DNA of 5,719 bases, taken from Pseudomonadota bacterium. GTDB taxonomy: Bacteria > Pseudomonadota > Gammaproteobacteria > Natronospirales > REEB76. A model generated the notes under the pieces. The model was not told the origin of the DNA. It saw only the letters and a program-made list of their open reading frames with translations, and made no database searches. Each line of letters begins with the position of its first letter. The stretch's first letter is position 1. The DNA lies in contig JAJYBN010000085.1 of assembly GCA_021779005.1 (NCBI GenBank), positions 1 through 5,719 of the forward strand. The letters run 5' to 3'. Shown here one piece after another: positions 1-4,901 of the stretch. The translations under genes were made by a program, and so were the position numbers.

Positions 1-1
1 A

Positions 2-958
2 TTCCTGCCGCGAGCATTCGAGATGCTCGGCAGTCTGGAACTCGCACAGGTGAACCTGCCGGTGGCCGCGCTCATCTGGCTGATGATCATCCCCATGCTG
101 CTCAAAGTGGACCTGGGGGCGCTGCATCAGGTACGTGAGCATTGGCGCGGCATCGGCGTGACGTTATTCATCAATTGGGCGGTTAAACCGTTTTCCATGG
201 CGCTGCTCGGTTGGTTGTTCATCGCCCATGTGTTTGCTGCCTGGTTGCCGGCGAACCAGATCAACAGTTATATCGCCGGTCTTATCCTGCTGGCTGCCGC
301 ACCCTGCACCGCTATGGTGTTTGTGTGGAGCAACCTGTCGCACGGTGAACCGCATTTCACTCTCAGCCAGGTCGCCTTGAATGATTTCATCATGATTTTC
401 GCATTCGCGCCCGTCGTCGGCCTGCTGTTGGGGCTCGCGTCCATCAGCGTACCGTGGAATACGCTGCTGCTGTCGGTGGGGCTGTATATCGTCATTCCGG
501 TGATACTGGCGCAACTGTGGCGGCGTTGGTTGCTCAAGCACGGCGGTCAAACGACATTGAACGCAGCGCTGAAAAACCTCAACCCGGTATCGTTGCTGGC
601 ACTGCTGGCAACGCTGGTGCTGCTGTTCGGATTCCAGGGCAGCCAGATCCTGGCACAGCCGCTGATTATCGTGCTGCTGGCGGTACCGATCCTGATCCAG
701 GTGTATTTCAACGCCGGCTTGGCCTATCTGCTAAATCGCTATTTCCGGGTGGCCCACTGCGTGGCGGCTCCATCTGCACTCATCGGCGCCAGCAACTTTT
801 TTGAGTTGGCGGTGGCCACAGCCATCAGTCTCTTCGGATTCCTGTCCGGTGCAGCGCTGGCGACGGTGGTGGGTGTGCTGGTGGAAGTGCCGGTGATGCT
901 ATCGGTGGTGTGGTTCGTAATGCGCACACAGCATTGGTATGAAACGCGCAGTGCCTGA
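2..958 (+). CDS. acr3: ACR3-family arsenite efflux permease (5' end outside window)
   Basis: Inner-membrane transporter that exports arsenite (and in some members antimonite) using the proton gradient. The open frame continues leftward beyond the methionine at 23 (residues F-L-P-R-A-F-E precede it). ACR3 proteins are usually about 340-360 residues and have another membrane helix here, so about 25-35 N-terminal residues are missing and 23 is probably not the true start. Counting from the methionine at 23, the family block NLPVAALIWLMIIPMLLKVD lies at 11-30. The conserved cysteine of TM4 sits in AAPCTAMVF (Cys95), and the conserved acidic residue near TM9 in LVEVPVML (Glu288). FFELAVA lies at 259-265. 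The C terminus is complete (TGA 956-958). ACR3 genes often lie in ars operons behind arsR/arsC, which would be to the left of this window. The stop faces the converging MFS gene 23 bp away. It is distinct from the 12-TM ArsB family. Family assignment is firm. Confidence 0.95.
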   Translation, partial: FLPRAFEMLGSLELAQVNLPVAALIWLMIIPMLLKVDLGALHQVREHWRGIGVTLFINWAVKPFSMALLGWLFIAHVFAAWLPANQINSYIAGLILLAAAPCTAMVFVWSNLSHGEPHFTLSQVALNDFIMIFAFAPVVGLLLGLASISVPWNTLLLSVGLYIVIPVILAQLWRRWLLKHGGQTTLNAALKNLNPVSLLALLATLVLLFGFQGSQILAQPLIIVLLAVPILIQVYFNAGLAYLLNRYFRVAHCVAAPSALIGASNFFELAVATAISLFGFLSGAALATVVGVLVEVPVMLSVVWFVMRTQHWYETRSA

Positions 959-975
959 TCTGGGCAACGCCAGAT
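958..975. repeat. Inverted repeat between convergent gene ends
   Basis: ATCTGG (958-963) and CCAGAT (970-975) form a 6-bp perfect stem with a 6-nt loop, in the 23-bp gap between the stop codons of acr3 and the MFS gene. The position suits a shared bidirectional transcript end. There is no T-run on either side, so it is not a standard intrinsic terminator. It might instead stabilise mRNA 3' ends, or it may be chance. Confidence 0.3.
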
Positions 976-981
976 GATTGC

Positions 982-2340
982 TTAGGATATTAAATGTTCC
1001 TGCAACAACGGCTTCTGCGCAGTCTCTTCCCCCAGCCAGATAGACAGCAGCGCGCCGGCGATGCCGGTGGCGGCGAACGCCAGCATCAGCCAGGCCTCAC
1101 CGAGACGTTCCTGCGCCAGCGGCAACAGGAATACCGCCACCAATGCGCCCACCCGTGACACCGCGGTAGCCAAGCCGTGAGCCGAGGCGCGCAGCTCCGT
1201 GGGATAGAGTTCCACCGGAAATATCCAGCAGGTGTTCGCCGGGCCGTAGCTGATGGCCACCTGCCACAGCAGCAGGCCGATCACCAGCACCACCAGTGGC
1301 GGCGGACCATGCAAGGCGAATACCCAAACCAAGAGCAAGCCGATCACCGAGCCCACGAAACCCCAGATCTGCGCACGCAACCGACCGACACGTTCGATGC
1401 TCACGGCCAGCAACGCGGTGCCGATGATCGCCACCACATCCAGGAGCGTATTGCCGATCACCGACTGCACGTTGCCATGCAAACCCAGACCCAGGAGCAG
1501 TAGCGGCGCGTAGATGCCGAAGCTGTAACCCATGATGTCGAACAGGAACCAGGGCAGGGTGATGAACAGCGTGCGTCTTATATAAAAGCGTGAGAATAAT
1601 TCCAACCATCCAGCCAGCGGCGTCTGTTGATGCTGCTGCTCCGCGTTGATCAATGCATGGCGTTCCTTATCGCCGAGCGACGGCACCAGTTGTGCGAGCA
1701 CTGCCACTGCTTCTTTAATTCGGCCGCGGCGCAGATACCAGCGTGGCGACTCCGGCAGCTTCTTCCTCAACCACAGGATGCCGAGCGCCGGGATGGCACC
1801 CGAGGCCAGCATGAAGCGCCACGCATGTTCGCCCAGGGGCAGCAACGCCAGACCCACGGCACTCGAGACTGCGGCGCCGCCCATCCACAAAGCGAACACC
1901 CATACGGTGATGCGGCCGCGGCGCGCGCGCGGCAGGAACTCGATGAGATAGGTGGCCGACAGGGGGTAATCCGCGCCTACGCCTACGCCCAGCACGAACC
2001 GCAACGCCACCAGTGAAGTGATATCCCAGGCAAATCCGGACGCCAGCGCGGCCAACAGAAAGGTGGCCATGTCCAGGAGATAGATCGCCTTGCGGCCGAA
2101 ACGGTCCGCCAGCGGCCCGCCCATGAGACTTCCAGCGAAGGCACCGGCAAGCGCTGCGCCGCCCAACAATCCGGTCTGCAATGGACCCAGATGCCATTGG
2201 GGTTTGAGCAGGATCAGCGCGATGGCGATGATGGAGATGTCGTAGCCGTCGAGGAATATCCCCAGCCCAGCGGCCCAGGCGGAACGCCGGTGCACCCTGC
2301 CGATCGAGGCTTCATCCAGATGCTGGGCGACGGAATGCAT
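982..2340 (-). CDS. MFS transporter, phosphate:H+ symporter/sugar-porter-like
   Basis: A 452-residue, 12-helix major facilitator protein of the inner membrane. Visible family marks: DGYD in TM1 (31-34), the loop 2-3 signature GPLADRFGRK (75-84), GVGADYPLSAT in TM4 (120-130), RRGR (140-143), PESPRW at the end of the N-terminal half (196-201), and GPANTCWIFPVELYPTELR (366-384). DYPLSAT and the last block resemble the phosphate:H+ symporter group (Pho84/PiPT), while PESPRW is shared with sugar porters. In TM7, W264, D268 and Y272 keep the spacing of the PiPT phosphate-site residues W320, D324 and Y328. The positions expected to hold Gln177 and Asn431 appear to be Trp152 and Ala368. The substrate is therefore uncertain: an inorganic anion or an organic acid/sugar are both possible. 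The ATG at 2340 is supported by GAGGG (2350-2346) with a 5-nt spacer. It lies 51 bp after the DUF389 gene on the same strand, probably in one transcript. Confidence 0.92.
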   Translation of the reverse strand: MHSVAQHLDEASIGRVHRRSAWAAGLGIFLDGYDISIIAIALILLKPQWHLGPLQTGLLGGAALAGAFAGSLMGGPLADRFGRKAIYLLDMATFLLAALASGFAWDITSLVALRFVLGVGVGADYPLSATYLIEFLPRARRGRITVWVFALWMGGAAVSSAVGLALLPLGEHAWRFMLASGAIPALGILWLRKKLPESPRWYLRRGRIKEAVAVLAQLVPSLGDKERHALINAEQQHQQTPLAGWLELFSRFYIRRTLFITLPWFLFDIMGYSFGIYAPLLLLGLGLHGNVQSVIGNTLLDVVAIIGTALLAVSIERVGRLRAQIWGFVGSVIGLLLVWVFALHGPPPLVVLVIGLLLWQVAISYGPANTCWIFPVELYPTELRASAHGLATAVSRVGALVAVFLLPLAQERLGEAWLMLAFAATGIAGALLSIWLGEETAQKPLLQEHLIS

Positions 2341-2391
2341 GCAAACCCTCGAAAATCCAGACGCGATTATGTTCGCTTTACAGCGATAAGA

Positions 2392-3393
2392 TTATCCTTG
2401 CAGTATTGGGTACTTGATGATGACAAACACCAGAATGATCAGGGTCACCAACCAGCCCGCCACATAGACAGCCATCGCCCGATTGGCCTTCTTCTTCTCC
2501 AGCCAGGTGCGTGGGCGGATCTTCTTGATAAAAAACACAACATTGCTGGCCAGGTTTACGCACACGATATTGACGACCAGTAACAGTCCTGCGCCGATCG
2601 CAAGATGCATTCTTCCGTGCCCTAGCATAAGGCCGAGCGTCGCGGCCGGCGGCATAAGCGCCACAGCAACCATGACGCCCACAAGCACGCTCGACAGGCC
2701 GGTCGTCAGGGAAAGCACTGCCGCTGCTCCTGAGGCCAACGCGAGGGCCACGGATTCGATCCCCACGTGGGTACGCGACAGGAGTTCCGGACTCGGGTGC
2801 GCTTGGGGCCATAGCGCGCCCAGGATGGCGGAGAAGAATAACGTCAGCAGGATACCAGTCAACAATGTCAGCGCTGATTTACGCATCAGGGGAATATCCC
2901 CCAGGGCAGTACCCAGGCTCAGGGCGAGGTTTGGCCCCAGCAGCGGTGCGATCACCATGGCACCGATGACGACTGCAACATTGTTCTCGATCAGGCCAAT
3001 AGCCGCCACGATCGTCGAGAGGATGATCAGAACCACATAGTTAACGTCAAATTGGGCGCTTTTCGTCACCGATTCATACAGCGCTTCGCGGGTGGCAGTT
3101 GCGGAATCTTTCGGCCGCTCCTTCTCTTGTTCAGGCTCGGATTTGGGTTTGGGTTTTGGCAGGGAAACTTCGATCGGCAACACCAGCACACGGGCGGTGG
3201 AATCTGCACCCAAGACATTCTGGAGTGCATCCAGCACTTCCTGCAGCGCATCATCGGCCACCACCAGCCGCATATGCTGCCTGCCGTCCTCGGCCACGGG
3301 CCCGGGGCGGAGATCCTGCAACATGAATTTCTCGGCAATCGCCGCGATGGTGCTCGAGATCCCCGCCTTTGCGACCACCTCGACGTACTTCAT
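2392..3393 (-). CDS. DUF389 (TIGR00341-type) membrane protein
   Basis: A 333-residue integral membrane protein of the DUF389 family, whose biochemical function is not established. Residues 1-75 form a small soluble alpha/beta region (KYVEVVAKAG start). A charged Pro/Lys/Glu linker follows at about 79-96. The membrane core runs from about 117 to 290, and a last helix lies at about 307-327. Diagnostic blocks are NNVAVVIGAMVIAPLLGPN (137-155), with the conserved GAM.IAPL.GP pattern, VAVALMPPAATLG (242-254) and NIVCVNLASNVVFF (275-288). I chose the ATG at 3393 because AGGGGA (3404-3399) stands 5 nt before it and the protein then begins like family members. A GTG 12 codons upstream (3429) is also in frame but has no good ribosome site and would overlap the likely promoter. 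It heads the leftward pair with the MFS gene, so a joint transport or envelope-stress role is possible but unproven. Confidence 0.93.
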   Translation of the reverse strand: MKYVEVVAKAGISSTIAAIAEKFMLQDLRPGPVAEDGRQHMRLVVADDALQEVLDALQNVLGADSTARVLVLPIEVSLPKPKPKSEPEQEKERPKDSATATREALYESVTKSAQFDVNYVVLIILSTIVAAIGLIENNVAVVIGAMVIAPLLGPNLALSLGTALGDIPLMRKSALTLLTGILLTLFFSAILGALWPQAHPSPELLSRTHVGIESVALALASGAAAVLSLTTGLSSVLVGVMVAVALMPPAATLGLMLGHGRMHLAIGAGLLLVVNIVCVNLASNVVFFIKKIRPRTWLEKKKANRAMAVYVAGWLVTLIILVFVIIKYPILQG

Positions 3394-3430
3394 ATATATC
3401 CCCTGGCAGTCAGGCGATGTGCTGCACACA

Positions 3431-3459
3431 AGTATAGGCGAGCTGAAATGAGAAAGGCT
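3431..3459 (-). promoter_or_regulatory. Candidate promoter of the DUF389-MFS pair
   Basis: On the minus strand TATACT (3436-3431) matches the sigma-70 -10 consensus at five of six positions, and a start near 3424 would give a leader of about 30 nt before the ATG at 3393. The -35 position (about 3459-3454, AGCCTT) is poor, so an activator may be needed or the assignment may be wrong. It is the only good -10 seen close upstream of this gene. Confidence 0.35.
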
Positions 3460-3567
3460 TCAGTCGATATGTAAATGCGTATTTCGTTTAGTCAGATAGC
3501 AGCTACCAGGTCTGCAGCGCGCCCAGGCAGAGTCACGCTGTGCCTTTCCTGTTGAGGTTTCATCTAA

Positions 3568-3596
3568 TTGAAATTCGAATATGAGGATGGTCTACT
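3568..3596 (+). promoter_or_regulatory. Candidate promoter of the 3630-4442 gene
   Basis: TTGAAA (3568-3573, five of six to the -35 consensus) is followed after exactly 17 bp by TCTACT (3591-3596, four of six to the -10 consensus). Transcription would begin near 3603 and give a leader of about 27 nt. An alternative TTGAGG (3552-3557) with TCGAAT (3575-3580) also has 17-bp spacing but a poorer -10. Confidence 0.4.
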
Positions 3597-3611
3597 ACTG
3601 AGCGTTCGAAC
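3573..3611. promoter_or_regulatory. Paired TTCGAA palindromes, possible operator
   Basis: ATTCGAAT (3573-3580) and GTTCGAAC (3604-3611) are two perfect 8-bp palindromes sharing the TTCGAA core. Their centres are 31 bp apart, close to three helical turns. One lies in the spacer of the candidate promoter and the other at its predicted start site, where a bound repressor would block transcription. No regulator gene is in the window. Function is inferred from position only. Confidence 0.3.
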
Positions 3612-3629
3612 CCCATAGGAAAATCTGAC

Positions 3630-4442
3630 ATGGGCAAACTGAAACTTAATAACGGTCTGGTCGTGATTGCAGTGTTGCTGTTCGCAAATACCGGCTACAG
3701 CGATGCGGACTCTGCCGCGGTATCATCTACCGGTACATCTGGAATTTATTCCGGAGAATCCACATTTTACAGATACCCGGGCCCGGTCCAATCAACTCCC
3801 AAATCAATGATTGGAGCCGTTAAGGAAGACGGCAAAGGTTATTTCATTTCAGTTCACGCCGCTAGCAGTGAGATTCAACTGTTCCAGAACCTTCAAGGCA
3901 GTAATAAGGTGACCAGCCCCGGGCGCGAAGTGCCAACCGAGGGGCAGGCAGTGTCTCGCGGCGCCCAAAACTGGCAATTTGAGATCAAGCCTGTGGACTC
4001 GAGCGGGAATGCGTATGCACTCCACGGGACATTCAACTGCGGCGACTGCTTCATCTCGCTGAATCTGAGTATGTTGCCGCTCACCCATCAGAAAGTATCC
4101 CTTACCAGCCGGGGCGGTTCATATCACGGCGTCGATATCAACCGACTGACCAAGGTTACGGCAACCATCGACTCCGGAGGCCGCCTCATGGGTACCGATT
4201 CCCTAGGCTGCCGTATCTCCGGGACGCTGACCCAAGTAGGGGTCCTTAACCTCTTTGATGCCCTTATAAGTTTCACCGGTACTTCGGCCTGTCATGGGGC
4301 GATGAGGGGGGTAGCGTTTTTCGACAGCCAGGACCGGACCGGCCAGATCTCCGCGGCTACTGGGCACTACCTGTACATGATCGGGACGAATACCGACTTC
4401 AATCATGGGTTTGCCATGGTTCTGACTTACCCTCGTCGATGA
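3630..4442 (+). CDS. Secreted protein of unknown function, four cysteines
   Basis: A 270-residue protein I do not recognise. It starts with an export signal: basic start MGKLKLNNG, hydrophobic LVVIAVLLFA (10-19), and likely cleavage after S24 or A26 (around GYSDAD). It should therefore end up in the periplasm or outside the cell. No other membrane helix is visible. The mature part is rich in Gly, Ser and Thr with alternating hydrophobic residues, suggesting a beta-rich fold. It has just four cysteines, Cys137 and Cys140 (CGDC), Cys194 and Cys221, enough for two disulfides. CGDC has the CxxC spacing of thiol-redox sites, but no thioredoxin fold is evident. The ATG at 3630 follows AGGA (3617-3620) with a 9-nt spacer. 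Base composition looks more A+T-rich than the genes to the left, especially in the first 300 bp, which could reflect transfer. It is transcribed away from the DUF389 gene and is probably monocistronic. Confidence 0.8.
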   Translation: MGKLKLNNGLVVIAVLLFANTGYSDADSAAVSSTGTSGIYSGESTFYRYPGPVQSTPKSMIGAVKEDGKGYFISVHAASSEIQLFQNLQGSNKVTSPGREVPTEGQAVSRGAQNWQFEIKPVDSSGNAYALHGTFNCGDCFISLNLSMLPLTHQKVSLTSRGGSYHGVDINRLTKVTATIDSGGRLMGTDSLGCRISGTLTQVGVLNLFDALISFTGTSACHGAMRGVAFFDSQDRTGQISAATGHYLYMIGTNTDFNHGFAMVLTYPRR

Positions 4443-4610
4443 GACAGCCTGTGACGGGTACCGGGCACGAGGAATCCGGCGGATCCCAAGTCTTAAATAC
4501 GACCCCCCCCTGCTTGAACCCGGCTGGTATCCATGGCTGCATGTCGACCATCTCCCTGAGAGAATCTCTTAATTTTTCTCATAGCCTGCATAACTTCCAC
4601 GCCTTTTTGC
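4443..4610. other. Non-coding spacer after the 3630-4442 gene
   Basis: I see no gene in this stretch. It contains a run of eight Cs (4503-4510), short GC-rich inverted repeats such as ATCC/GGAT around 4475, and a weak terminator at 4557-4577. The last 40 bp turn A+T-rich and lead into the promoter at 4608-4616. Confidence 0.6.
4557..4577 (+). terminator. Weak intrinsic terminator candidate
   Basis: TGAGAG (4557-4562) pairs with CTCTTA (4566-4571) through a 3-nt loop, with one G-U pair, and is followed by A and five Ts (4573-4577). The stem is short and A+T-rich, so termination would be inefficient. It lies 115 nt after the stop of the secreted-protein gene and just upstream of the next promoter, a sensible place for a transcript end. 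Confidence 0.35.
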
Positions 4611-4616
4611 TATAAA
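4608..4616 (+). promoter_or_regulatory. Extended -10 promoter of the leader RNA and HExxE gene
   Basis: TGC directly before TATAAA (4611-4616) makes an extended -10 element, in an A+T-rich island between G+C-rich stretches. No good -35 is seen at 16-18 bp, which extended -10 promoters tolerate. The predicted start is about 4622-4623, which coincides with the first base of the CGTGCTA stem of the leader. A sigma-54 reading (TTCCACG...TTGCT) was considered, but the essential GG is missing and the spacing is off by one. Confidence 0.55.
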
Positions 4617-4672
4617 TATAGCGTGCTAACGCCGGATAGAGTTCCGGTTACTAGGAGGAAGGGGCTAGCACG

Positions 4673-4697
4673 AACCCGGCGCCCGGTGCCGGTTTTT
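4673..4697 (+). terminator. Terminator-like hairpin inside the leader
   Basis: CCGGC (4676-4680) pairs with GCCGG (4688-4692), extended inward by a G-U pair (4681/4687), with a 5-nt loop. TTTTT (4693-4697) follows immediately, and the flanking AA (4673-4674) can pair with its first Ts across a bulge. This is the layout of an intrinsic terminator about 75 nt after the predicted start and about 205 nt before the coding start. It could end a short RNA or act as an attenuator. Confidence 0.5.
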
Positions 4698-4888
4698 GAA
4701 ACGCAATTGGGGGATTAAAAGGCCAGATAACTCCTGAAAGCGGCGCTTGCTGCCGCCCCTGGGCGTACGACTTGGGGGCATAGCCGGCGCAAGGGTTCCT
4801 GTATCGCTCTTGCAAGCGGGGGGTCGCGCGTAGGTGCCGATCGCACCCATAACAAGGTTAAAAGACTGCTTGTACCCTACAAACTATT

Positions 4889-4894
4889 GAGGAG
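4889..4894 (+). promoter_or_regulatory. Strong ribosome binding site for the HExxE gene
   Basis: GAGGAG followed by a 7-nt A/T-rich spacer (ATATTTT) before the ATG at 4902. This near-ideal Shine-Dalgarno fixes the start. It lies just after the last predicted leader hairpins (CCTAC ends at 4880) and is itself unpaired in the structures seen, which argues against simple sequestration of this site. Confidence 0.85.
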
Positions 4895-4901
4895 ATATTT
4901 T

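Larger units (their letters stand above)
4622..4901 (+). ncRNA. Long structured 5' leader, candidate cis-regulatory RNA
   Basis: About 280 nt separate the predicted transcription start from the ATG at 4902, with no convincing open frame. Paired elements visible in order: CGTGCTA 4622-4628 with TAGCACG 4666-4672, closing a domain that contains CCGGA 4632-4636 with TCCGG 4643-4647; CCGGC 4676-4680 with GCCGG 4688-4692, then five Ts; CCAG 4723-4726 with CTGG 4759-4762, enclosing GCGGC 4740-4744 with GCCGC 4752-4756; GCAAGGG 4789-4795 with CTCTTGC 4807-4813 (one G-U); GGTGC 4833-4837 with GCACC 4843-4847; GTAGG 4830-4834 with CCTAC 4876-4880 as an alternative to the previous one; ACAAG 4852-4856 with CTTGT 4869-4873. 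G-runs at 4661, 4709, 4774 and 4818 could make long-range pairs, for example AGGGG 4660-4664 with CCCCT 4756-4760. I compared it by memory with the c-di-GMP, c-di-AMP, cobalamin, ZTP, SAM, glycine and TPP classes and saw no match. Structure is seen in sequence; regulation is inferred. Confidence 0.45.

Noticed and set aside
1627..2016. Open plus-strand frame antisense to the MFS gene.
   Set aside because: Its protein is rich in Arg, His and Gln with low-complexity character, as expected from the opposite strand of a GC-rich gene. The minus-strand frame has clear MFS motifs and a ribosome site.
2373..2386. Stem TCGCT/AGCGA with a GUAA (GNRA-type) tetraloop on the minus strand, between the DUF389 and MFS genes.
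   Set aside because: The stem is only 5 bp and no T-run follows in either direction, so I do not call it a terminator. It could be a minor mRNA processing or stability hairpin.
3052..3474. Open plus-strand frame antisense to the start of the DUF389 gene.
   Set aside because: It overlaps a well-supported coding region, shows no family features, and arises from GC-rich codon bias.
4503..4510. Run of eight Cs, potentially slippage-prone.
   Set aside because: It lies in non-coding DNA about 100 bp upstream of the nearest -10 element, too far to alter promoter spacing, and no reading frame depends on it.
4594..4612. Possible sigma-54 promoter (TTCCACG...TTGCT).
   Set aside because: The invariant GG of the -24 element is absent and the spacing is one base too long. 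The extended -10 sigma-70 reading fits better.
4516..4680. 9-bp direct repeat GAACCCGGC at 4516-4524 and 4672-4680.
   Set aside because: Short and GC-rich, with dissimilar flanks and no insertion-like element between the copies. Chance is likely.
4686..4718. Ten-codon GTG frame in the leader, about 27 nt after an AGGAGG (4653-4658), a possible leader peptide.
   Set aside because: The spacing to AGGAGG is far too long, the start would lie in the terminator-like hairpin, and no run of regulatory codons is seen.
4751..4766. CCGCCCCTGGGCG resembles the 3' part of the ZTP riboswitch (CCGCCTGGGC).
   Set aside because: Two extra bases interrupt the motif, the 5' domain of that class is not found, and the downstream gene has no link to purine or folate metabolism.
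4665..4850. Minus-strand frame of about 61 codons inside the leader region.
   Set aside because: No recognisable domain, a composition typical of random GC-rich translation, and the region is better explained as structured RNA on the plus strand.
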